From positions 1-5,569 of the forward strand of contig CAZITV010000156.1 of NCBI GenBank assembly GCA_964542255.1: DNA of 5,569 nucleotides. Reading direction: 5' to 3'. Origin of the DNA: CAYMSF01 sp964542255. Lineage in GTDB: Bacteria; Verrucomicrobiota; Lentisphaeria; Victivallales; Victivallaceae. The first letter of the stretch is position 1; the number at the start of each line of letters is the position of its first letter. The translations under genes and the position numbers were made by a program. A model generated the notes under the pieces. The model was not told the origin of the DNA, searched no databases, and was given only the letters and a program-made list of their open reading frames with translations. Positions 1 to 5,569 of this stretch are shown here, piece by piece.

Positions 1-193
1 GAAAAAATTCAATATTCGAGTTAACACTTAAATAATATTTGTCGAATTTTCTTAAAAGATTTTGATGTGACAACCGAATTGTTTGGTAACATTTTTACAG
101 AAAACATGAAGTTAATGAAGAAAGTAAAGCAGTTTTTCAACAGTTTCATAAAAGTTATTTTGCATTCAGTAGTAATGTGCTATTTTATACTAA
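1..193. other. AT-rich non-coding stretch, no recognisable gene
   Basis: This stretch is very AT-rich, with many stops in all frames. The only open frame of any size begins with GTG at 67 (or ATG at 106) and runs to 252. It encodes a short hydrophobic, basic peptide, but its last third is simply module X of the dispersed repeat, and it has no convincing ribosome binding site. I therefore do not call it a gene. No tRNA, clear terminator or strong promoter is visible. Together with 194-389 it forms about 390 bases of DNA upstream of the amidohydrolase gene. Confidence 0.6.
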
Positions 194-253
194 GAGCTAA
201 TTTCAAAACTCTTCTGAGTTTTTTTCGTCTTTTTCGAGTTTTGGCGACTTAAT
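194..253 (+). repeat. Dispersed repeat module X, copy 1
   Basis: This 60-bp unit starts with GAGCTAATTTCAAA and ends with CGAGTTTTGGCGACTTAAT. It aligns without gaps to 5441-5500, with 55 of 60 bases identical by eye, in the same orientation. Inside it, AAAACTC (205-211) and GAGTTTT (216-222) could pair around a 4-base loop and run into a tract of seven T (219-225), so this copy could act as a weak + strand terminator. The pairing is AT-rich, and the other copy does not preserve it (AAAGCTC / GTGATTTT there). After the shared end the flanking DNA differs completely from copy 2, which marks a real module boundary at about 253. Confidence 0.85.
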
Positions 254-261
254 CTCATCTT

Positions 262-278
262 GCGCAGCGCTGCTACGC
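262..278. other. GC-rich imperfect hairpin
   Basis: The sequence GCGCAGCGCTGCTACGC can fold with seven stem positions (six pairs and one C/A mismatch) around a GCT loop. It contains the perfect 10-bp palindrome GCAGCGCTGC. It stands out because the surrounding DNA is almost entirely A and T. No T-run follows on either strand, so it does not look like a standard intrinsic terminator. It may be another part of the repeat family next to module X, a REP-like element, or a protein-binding site; the sequence does not decide between these. Confidence 0.4.
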
Positions 279-290
279 TAAATTTTGCTT

Positions 291-338
291 AAAATCGTCA
301 AAATCTTCAAAAAAATCTGCAAAAACATCAATTCAAAA
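291..338. promoter_or_regulatory. Phased A-tracts, likely intrinsically curved DNA
   Basis: A-tracts on the + strand lie at 291-294, 300-303, 309-315, 321-325 and 335-338. Their centres are about 9, 10.5, 11 and 13.5 bases apart, close to one helical turn for the first four. Such spacing is a classical arrangement for intrinsic curvature. It ends just upstream of the candidate -10 hexamer of the amidohydrolase gene, so it could act as an upstream activating region or nucleoid-protein site. In a region this rich in A the pattern could also arise by chance. Confidence 0.35.
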
Positions 339-359
339 TAGTTTTGCAATTTCTATATT
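332..359 (+). promoter_or_regulatory. Weak sigma70-like promoter candidate for the amidohydrolase
   Basis: A TATATT hexamer (354-359) lies 16 bases after TTCAAA (332-337), which matches the -35 consensus at four of six bases. Transcription would then begin near 365-368, downstream of the first in-frame ATG (360) but upstream of the ATGs at 381 and 390. If the promoter is real it favours the shorter protein. AT-rich DNA yields many such matches, so the support is weak. Confidence 0.25.
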
Positions 360-389
360 ATGCGCTGTTCAAAATTGGATATGAATTTT

Positions 390-1961
390 ATGAGTTATTT
401 AATAAAAAATGCACTTGTGATTGATGGTTCAGGTGCTCCAGGGAAAAAGGTTGATGTTCAAATAACTGGCGATTATATCTCAGATATAGGCAGTGAATTG
501 CCTTGTCGCGGCCGTGTTGAGGTCATTGATGCTGAGGGGATGGTACTTGCTCCCGGATTTATTGATGCTCATTCACATTCAGATATGTCAATTTTGGCGG
601 CGCCGGAAGCTGAAGGTAAAATATCTCAGGGTATAACTACCGAAGTTATAGGTAATTGCGGCTTGTCGTTGTTTCCTGTCACCGATAACAATCGTGCCCA
701 CCTTGAAGATGTTTACCGCAACTATGGTCAAAAGATAACATGGCAGACATTCATAGAGTATGCTGCGAAAATTCAAAGTTGCAGCCCCGCGGTAAATATT
801 GCGTCATTAGTTGGTCATAACACGCTGCGTTCAGCAGCAGCAGGTTATGATAACACAGTATTAAGTCAGTCTCAAACTGCTGTTATGAATCAATTGTTGT
901 TGAATACGCTGGCGTCGGGCGCAGCAGGTGTATCAACAGGTTTGCTTTATGTGCCGGGAAAGTTTGCCGATAAAGATGAGATCGTGAATATATTGAAAAG
1001 CACCAGTAAATTTAACTTGCAATATGCCACTCATCTGCGCAGTGAAGGTAATAAACTTATCGAAGCTATTGACGAAGCGGTGGATGTGTGTCGTGCGGCA
1101 GGACAGCAAAAATTGCATATCAGTCATTTTAAGGTAGCCGGCAGCGGCAATTGGTGTAAAATAGATGCCGCAGCCGCGTTAATTCAGCGTTCACAATCTG
1201 ACCGCCTCCGGATTACTGTAGATTGTTATCCTTATACCGAAGCCATGACGCAATTGAGTGTAATTGCGCCACCGCCATTCGATGATATGGATGACAGTGC
1301 GTTAATGCATACGCTTGCAGACAGCAAAAAATTTAAGCAGTTGCGGGATTATTTTAATCAGCTTCCCGCGTCACGCTGGGACACAATCCGAATGGTTAAT
1401 ACCAATTGCAGTCACTTGCTGCCGTACCGCGGATTGACGTTTTCTGAAATCGAGAAAATTGTAAAAATTACCGCAGGACAATTGGCGGCGGAACTGCTGC
1501 GTGACGATGCGGTAAATGCTTCTGCCGCGTTTATGGGAATGTCGCAGGAAATTGTGAATTACATTGCCGCATTGCCATATTCTGTATGTGGTACCGATGA
1601 AAGCGCCAGGCCGCAAGATTACAGTATCGGCAGAAGTCATCCGCGCGGGTTTGGTTCGGTGCCGCGTTTTTTCAATTTAATTTCTGCGTTACTGCCGCTG
1701 GAATCGGTGATTTACAAATTAACCGGATTGCCGGCTTCAATTTTTAATTTGCATCGGCGTGGTTTTATCGCAGTTGATGCCTATGCGGATTTGGTTTTAT
1801 TTTCTCCATATAAATTGAGTTCCGGTGCAGATTTTTCTGTGCCGCATAGACTGGCGGCGGGGATACATTCAGTATGGGTCAATGGGAAAATGAGTTACCG
1901 CGAACAACAGGTTTTGCCACAGCGGCATGGCCGCTTTCTGAAAATTAACTGTCCGTGCTAA
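390..1961 (+). CDS. D-aminoacylase family amidohydrolase (N-acyl-D-amino-acid deacylase)
   Basis: Predicted cytosolic metal-dependent amidohydrolase of about 523 residues, expected to hydrolyse N-acyl-D-amino acids to a D-amino acid and a carboxylate. Residue numbers assume the start at 390. The N-terminus has the family opening LIKNALVIDGSG, followed by APGFIDAHSHSD with metal ligands H61 and H63. Next come GNCG with C90, YATHLRSEG with H215, HISHFK with H245, and CGTDES with D403 as catalytic base. The spacings H61-C90 (29) and H215-H245 (30) match those of the Alcaligenes faecalis enzyme (H67, C96, H220, H250) as I recall them. SHPRGFGSVPRF and the closing ADLVLF...GIHSVWVNGK complete the C-terminal beta-sandwich pattern. 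No signal peptide or membrane segment is seen. ATGs lie at 360, 381 and 390; the last directly precedes the family's conserved N-terminus and has GGA ten bases upstream, while 360 has no ribosome site. An in-frame TAG at 339-341 bars anything longer. The exact substrate (neutral, acidic or another N-acyl amino acid) cannot be fixed. The family is clear; the start is less certain. Confidence 0.9.
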   Translation: MSYLIKNALVIDGSGAPGKKVDVQITGDYISDIGSELPCRGRVEVIDAEGMVLAPGFIDAHSHSDMSILAAPEAEGKISQGITTEVIGNCGLSLFPVTDNNRAHLEDVYRNYGQKITWQTFIEYAAKIQSCSPAVNIASLVGHNTLRSAAAGYDNTVLSQSQTAVMNQLLLNTLASGAAGVSTGLLYVPGKFADKDEIVNILKSTSKFNLQYATHLRSEGNKLIEAIDEAVDVCRAAGQQKLHISHFKVAGSGNWCKIDAAAALIQRSQSDRLRITVDCYPYTEAMTQLSVIAPPPFDDMDDSALMHTLADSKKFKQLRDYFNQLPASRWDTIRMVNTNCSHLLPYRGLTFSEIEKIVKITAGQLAAELLRDDAVNASAAFMGMSQEIVNYIAALPYSVCGTDESARPQDYSIGRSHPRGFGSVPRFFNLISALLPLESVIYKLTGLPASIFNLHRRGFIAVDAYADLVLFSPYKLSSGADFSVPHRLAAGIHSVWVNGKMSYREQQVLPQRHGRFLKINCPC

Positions 1962-1991
1962 GTGAGCTGTATGAATTTCAAAAAGTTCACT
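1961..1991 (+). terminator. Possible weak stem-loop after the amidohydrolase gene
   Basis: AGTGAGCT (1961-1968) can pair with AGTTCACT (1984-1991) over eight positions, one of them a G-U pair, leaving a 15-base loop. The stem starts at the last base of the stop codon. It is followed by GCTTGTGTTTATTAT rather than a clean T-run, and the loop is large, so it is at best a weak intrinsic terminator. No better terminator for this gene is visible in the convergent gap. Confidence 0.25.
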
Positions 1992-2004
1992 GCTTGTGTT
2001 TATT

Positions 2005-2088
2005 ATACCAATTTGCTTTCATTGATAGACAAATGATTGACCTTTGGCACCGATTTTTGCCATAAATCCTCGTACGATATTTATATCG
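2005..2088 (+). repeat. Dispersed repeat module Y, copy 1, in the convergent gap
   Basis: This 84-bp unit aligns in the same orientation to 5499-5569. The first 26 bases (ATACCAATT, then GCTTTCATTGATAGAC) differ at one position. A short variable stretch follows, then a 13-base insertion here (2041-2053) that is absent from the other copy. The last stretch, TTTTTGCCATAAATCCTCGT and the palindrome, differs at one base. The unit ends in CGATATTTATATCG (2075-2088), whose six-base arms CGATAT/ATATCG flank TT. The repeat may extend further right, through the small palindrome GGTTTATAACC (2095-2105), but the other copy is cut by the window edge. It fills most of the gap between the two gene ends. 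Confidence 0.85.
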
Positions 2089-2124
2089 CCCTGCGGTTTA
2101 TAACCAAAATCCATCGCCAAATTC

Positions 2125-5100
2125 CTAATCGTTATTGTCTATGACTGATCGCTCATTGGTATTAGATATTTTGTTAATTACTGCAAGTAACTGTTCAAGT
2201 TTTTTGTTCGCATTTGCTTTGGGACTAAGTTGTGGCAAGGTGTTATTGCCGCGGTAGGCTGCTATGCTGTTTTTAAGAGAAATTTTATTGTCAGTTACGT
2301 TGATGCTGTTATAACCCGCTGCGGCAGTAAGAATTTTTATCTCTGTTACTTTAAACATATTTATTCCTGACTCATTTAATTTTCCGAACCGGTCTTCTAT
2401 CTCATTACGGAAGTCTTTTAACTTGGCAACTGTTGGTATCATTCCCAATCGCCGATAAACTTCAATCCTTAAGCGTTCCGACGGGATGTATTCGGGCTGG
2501 AAGCCAGCGGCTAAATGGCCAGGTGAGGCATCGTGGGCGAAATCAATAAAATCAATATTTATATCAACCGATGGCAAAAATTGCTCCTGCCTGCCGTTCA
2601 TCCTGGCAATTTCTGAACGCAATAACTGACAGTAAAGGTCAAAACCAATATTATCAATATGACCGCTTTGTTCAGCACCCAGTAAATTGCCGGCGCCACG
2701 AATTTCCAAGTCCCGCAGTGCCAGCCGGAATCCCGCGCCCAGATGGGTATAACGGCGGATTGCAGCAAGGCGTTTTCGTGCGTCTGCTGAAATTATTGTG
2801 TCACGCGGCAACAACAGATACGCAAAAGCTTGTCTGCCGCATCTGCCGACACGTCCGCGTAATTGATACAATTCAGCTAAGCCGAATCGGTCTGCCCGTT
2901 CAATAATTATTGTATTTGTATTGGGGATATCAAGGCCTGATTCAATAATTGTAGTGCAGACCAGTACATTAATTTTCCCATTTAAGAATTCATCCATTAT
3001 CATTTCAAGTTCATCTTCGTCCATCTGGCCGTGAGCAACCGCAATCGCGGCGGCGGGCAGCATTTGCCGTAAGTGTCCGGCGGTTTTTTCAATAGTTTGG
3101 ACGCGGTTATGAATAAAGAAAATTTGCCCGCCGCGCCTGATTTCGTTATTAATTGCTTCTACGATTAATTTGTCATCGTATTGCGCCACTGTAGTTTGGA
3201 TTGGCAGTCTTGAGCCAGGCGCAGTCATAATTGTGCTTAGGTCTCTTGCCCCGGTCATTGCCATATACAGCGTTCTTGGAATTGGTGTGGCTGACATGGT
3301 TAAAACGTCAACGATTGAACGGAATAGTTTTAGTTTTTCTTTGTGTTTTACACCGAAACGCTGTTCCTCATCAATTATTACCAACCCAAGATTGGCAAAT
3401 GCAATATCATTTTGAACTAAACGGTGTGTCCCGATGATAATGTCAATGCCGCCATGTTTAATTCGATTTATAATAACTTTTTGTTCAGCGCTCGAACGAA
3501 ACCTGCTTAACATTTCAATGACATACGGGTATTTGGCGAATCTTTCGCGGAAACTGTAATAATGCTGTTGCGCCAGTATTGTTGTTGGTACAAGTATTGC
3601 TACCTGATATCCTGCAGAAACTGCCTTAAAAGCTGCTCTGATGGCAACTTCTGTTTTGCCGTAGCCGACATCACCGCAAAGTAATCTGTCCATAGGCCGT
3701 GATTTTTCCATGTCCGCTTTTATTTCAATTGCCGCTTTTTTTTGGTCAGGGGTGTCATTATATGGAAAATCTTCTTCAAAAATGCGTTGTTCAAGAGTAT
3801 CCCCGGGGAATTTAATTCCGTCTGAAGAGTTTCGTACTGCTTGAAAACGCAGCATGTCGGCCGCGAAGCTGCGAACAGCAATTGCCGCGCTGATTTTAGT
3901 CTCATTCCATTTTTTTTCGCCGAGTTTATGAATATTTACTTTGTGCTGAGCGCCGATATACCGACTTACGAATCCGGCCTGCCACATTGGCACGTAAATC
4001 AAAGCGTTGTCTTTATATTCAAGCAGCATTACCTCGCGTTTCATCCCGTTGCTGATAATTTCGCGAATTCCTTTGAAGATTCCGATACCATAGGTGATAT
4101 GGACGGCATAATCGCCATCGTCCAAGTCGGCTTGTGCTGAAGCTTCATCGCCGCCATCATCTGAAGTTGCCGGCATCTCTGGATTGAGCGCTTTGTGATT
4201 TGTATGATTTGAGGCGAATAATTCATTTTCGGTAAGTAAACAAATTTTTTCCACGGGAAAAACAACGCCATTTATTAAATCACCAACGGAAATAAGCAAA
4301 TGTCTGCTGTTTAAATGAAAATTGTCGCACCATTGCTTTATGTGGAGGCATGCATCTGGATTACTGCCTAACAAAATTACATTATACTGTGTGTCTAACC
4401 ATTGTCTGACGCGGGAGGCAGTAAGCTGCCTTAGCAATTCAATTTCTCCATTAATAATTTCGATGGGAATTGATTTCTGTAAGTGAGATATTGTGGAGTA
4501 ACAATGATTAATCGGAACTGATGTGCCGGCGGTATCGGCGGATAATCGGAATATGCGTTGTAACAAATGTTCCTCTTGAAAACGCTTGAATTTATTTATT
4601 TCAAATTCAGAGGCAAATTTTTCCAATCTGGATTCGCATTCGTCTGGAAATATCAGTATGGTTTTTGGTGCGATAATTTCTAAATAATCGGTAAAATCAT
4701 GTCTTGAATTGCCAGGTTCAGTTACCCCTGCACGAGAAATAATCTGATATTCTGTTACAGGTTCTATTGAACGCTGGGTTTTGGGGTCAAATTTACGGAT
4801 GCTCTCGATCTCGTTACCAAAAAACTCAACTCTAACCGGATAATTATACCGCATTGAAAAAATATCAATAAGTCCGCCGCGCCTGGAAAACTCGCCTGGC
4901 ACGTTGGTCTCAAACTCATCATCGTAATCAAGTGATACTAACTTGGCAAGTAGTTCATGAATTGAATACGAATCCCCAGTACGCAATGTTATTGGCGACC
5001 CGCATATTTGACGCGGTGGCGGGACTCTGGATAATAACGCGGCAACACTTAAAATTATATAATCATATCGTTCTGTCAGTGCGCAATACAGCGCCTGCGC

Positions 5101-5382
5101 CCGCTTCGGTTCGTTTTCGGGAATAAAATGACCTGATTCAACAGTTTCAGGAATAAATAGTATTTGCTGCTCAATTTCGAGTTCGTTTAACCAAAGCTGC
5201 ATTTCCGCTGCAAGTTGTTCGGCCATAGTTAATACCGGCAAAACTATTAGCATGCAGTTTTTTTCATAACGTTTTTTTTCCCGCAGCAGCAGCGGGGCAA
5301 GAGTCTCTTCATCAACATCAACCAGATCGGCAGCCGCAGGATTTTGCAGCCATGACTTGATTTTGATTTTCCAAGATTCCAT
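2125..5382 (-). CDS. mfd: Transcription-repair coupling factor Mfd
   Basis: Full-length Mfd of 1085 residues (about 1150 in E. coli). This ATP-driven DNA translocase removes RNA polymerase stalled at lesions and recruits UvrA for nucleotide excision repair. Residues 1-340 form the UvrB-like module; R168, R184 and F188 align with E. coli R165, R181 and F185, which I recall as UvrA contacts. A poorly conserved region and an acidic linker (about 400-423) follow. Residues 424-480 are the CarD-like RNA-polymerase-interacting domain (YAVHITYGIGIFKG, then LIYVP and SRYIG). The translocase has Walker A GDVGYGKT (570-577), DEEQ (671-674), SATPIPRT (697-704), TTIIESGLDIP (810-820) and QLRGRVGR (840-847). 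The RecG-like TRG motif carries R895 and Q905, matching E. coli R953 and Q963. A divergent D7 domain (about 935-1045) and a polar tail end the protein. The stop is TAG. The only possible start after the in-frame TAA at 5404-5406 is ATG at 5382, which lacks a Shine-Dalgarno sequence. No frameshift is seen. The gene converges on the amidohydrolase gene. Confidence 0.97.
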   Translation of the reverse strand: MESWKIKIKSWLQNPAAADLVDVDEETLAPLLLREKKRYEKNCMLIVLPVLTMAEQLAAEMQLWLNELEIEQQILFIPETVESGHFIPENEPKRAQALYCALTERYDYIILSVAALLSRVPPPRQICGSPITLRTGDSYSIHELLAKLVSLDYDDEFETNVPGEFSRRGGLIDIFSMRYNYPVRVEFFGNEIESIRKFDPKTQRSIEPVTEYQIISRAGVTEPGNSRHDFTDYLEIIAPKTILIFPDECESRLEKFASEFEINKFKRFQEEHLLQRIFRLSADTAGTSVPINHCYSTISHLQKSIPIEIINGEIELLRQLTASRVRQWLDTQYNVILLGSNPDACLHIKQWCDNFHLNSRHLLISVGDLINGVVFPVEKICLLTENELFASNHTNHKALNPEMPATSDDGGDEASAQADLDDGDYAVHITYGIGIFKGIREIISNGMKREVMLLEYKDNALIYVPMWQAGFVSRYIGAQHKVNIHKLGEKKWNETKISAAIAVRSFAADMLRFQAVRNSSDGIKFPGDTLEQRIFEEDFPYNDTPDQKKAAIEIKADMEKSRPMDRLLCGDVGYGKTEVAIRAAFKAVSAGYQVAILVPTTILAQQHYYSFRERFAKYPYVIEMLSRFRSSAEQKVIINRIKHGGIDIIIGTHRLVQNDIAFANLGLVIIDEEQRFGVKHKEKLKLFRSIVDVLTMSATPIPRTLYMAMTGARDLSTIMTAPGSRLPIQTTVAQYDDKLIVEAINNEIRRGGQIFFIHNRVQTIEKTAGHLRQMLPAAAIAVAHGQMDEDELEMIMDEFLNGKINVLVCTTIIESGLDIPNTNTIIIERADRFGLAELYQLRGRVGRCGRQAFAYLLLPRDTIISADARKRLAAIRRYTHLGAGFRLALRDLEIRGAGNLLGAEQSGHIDNIGFDLYCQLLRSEIARMNGRQEQFLPSVDINIDFIDFAHDASPGHLAAGFQPEYIPSERLRIEVYRRLGMIPTVAKLKDFRNEIEDRFGKLNESGINMFKVTEIKILTAAAGYNSINVTDNKISLKNSIAAYRGNNTLPQLSPKANANKKLEQLLAVINKISNTNERSVIDNND

Positions 5383-5440
5383 AACTTTTAAACCATGCGG
5401 CCTTTACCAGTAGAAGGATGGCAAATCGAAAATACCGATT

Positions 5441-5500
5441 GAGCTAATTTCAAAGCTCTTTTGTGATTTTTGCGTCTTTTTCGAGTTTTGGCGACTTAAT
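5441..5500 (+). repeat. Dispersed repeat module X, copy 2, upstream of mfd
   Basis: This 60-bp unit matches 194-253 without gaps, with five substitutions, all in its first 32 bases; the last 28 bases (CGTCTTTTTCGAGTTTTGG through CGACTTAAT) are identical. GAGCT (5441-5445) and AGCTC (5454-5458) form a short inverted repeat here that is broken in copy 1. It lies 58 bases upstream of the mfd start codon, so the mfd promoter or leader must lie within or next to it. It joins directly to module Y at 5499-5500, where the two modules share two bases. Confidence 0.85.
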
Positions 5501-5569
5501 ACCAATTCGCTTTCATTGATAGACACTCGATTGATTTTTGCCATAAATCCTCGTCCGATATTTATATCG
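5499..5569 (+). repeat. Dispersed repeat module Y, copy 2, cut by the window edge
   Basis: This 71-bp unit matches 2005-2088 in the same orientation, apart from a 13-base deletion relative to that copy and a few substitutions next to it. It ends exactly at the window edge with the same CGATATTTATATCG palindrome (5556-5569). Read on the - strand, an ATG at 5544 opens a 46-codon frame that crosses both modules and ends with TAA at 5404-5406. I treat that as a property of the repeat rather than an established gene. Any sequence beyond 5569, and hence the true end of the repeat, cannot be seen. Confidence 0.8.

Noticed and set aside
67..252. 61-codon + strand frame with a GTG start, encoding a hydrophobic basic peptide
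   Set aside because: Its C-terminal third is repeat module X, it has no ribosome binding site, and the AT-rich composition gives Phe/Lys/Leu-rich peptides by chance.
360..389. Use of the ATG at 360 as the amidohydrolase start, giving 533 residues
   Set aside because: The ten extra residues precede the family's conserved N-terminus, the ATG lacks a ribosome site and would lie upstream of the likely transcription start. It remains possible.
1371..1640. 89-codon - strand frame inside the amidohydrolase gene
   Set aside because: It overlaps the region encoding the catalytic Asp motif on the other strand and shows no recognisable domain or ribosome site.
2571..2906. 111-codon + strand frame inside mfd
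   Set aside because: It lies antisense to the conserved C-terminal half of Mfd (TRG and helicase motifs), has no family-like motifs, and is a shadow of the coding strand.
3841..4140. 99-codon + strand frame inside mfd
   Set aside because: It is antisense to the RNA-polymerase-interacting domain of Mfd, whose frame is clearly the constrained one; no independent support.
194..5500. Composite transposon bounded by the two X modules
   Set aside because: No transposase, resolvase or terminal inverted repeats are present; X is a 60-bp direct repeat and the enclosed genes are ordinary chromosomal ones.
1..5569. CRISPR array, tRNA or rRNA genes, riboswitch, or a novel defence system
   Set aside because: No regularly spaced repeats, cloverleaf or rRNA signatures were seen, and both genes belong to known housekeeping or catabolic families.

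Overview
The window holds two complete protein genes in convergent orientation and several copies of a dispersed, modular intergenic repeat. It looks bacterial, with moderately AT-rich genes and strongly AT-rich intergenic DNA. Neither gene has a good Shine-Dalgarno site. The protein style (a divergent Mfd, a D-aminoacylase) and the abundant intergenic repeats would fit a metagenome-derived genome, perhaps from the PVC group (Lentisphaerota-like). That placement is an impression, not something a marker here proves.

Layout. Positions 1-389 are AT-rich non-coding DNA. They contain one copy of a 60-bp repeat (module X, 194-253), a GC-rich imperfect hairpin (262-278), a run of roughly helically phased A-tracts (291-338) and a weak promoter candidate. 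A D-aminoacylase-family amidohydrolase runs on the + strand (390-1961) and has all the expected metal-site residues. The 163-bp convergent gap (1962-2124) holds a possible weak hairpin and one copy of a second repeat (module Y, 2005-2088). The - strand carries a full-length mfd gene (2125-5382), encoding the transcription-repair coupling factor. Upstream of mfd, 5441-5569 contains modules X and Y fused together, and Y runs to the window edge.

The two genes have no obvious shared pathway. The amidohydrolase would act in cytosolic turnover of N-acylated D-amino acids, and Mfd in genome maintenance. They converge, so they are not an operon. I see no mobile-element enzyme, CRISPR array, tRNA or rRNA.

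The most unusual content is the repeat system. Modules X and Y occur separately and joined, always in the same orientation, and flank the genes as direct repeats. On the - strand they carry short open frames, one of which (46 codons) lies in frame with and just upstream of mfd. No new defence or metabolic system is apparent.
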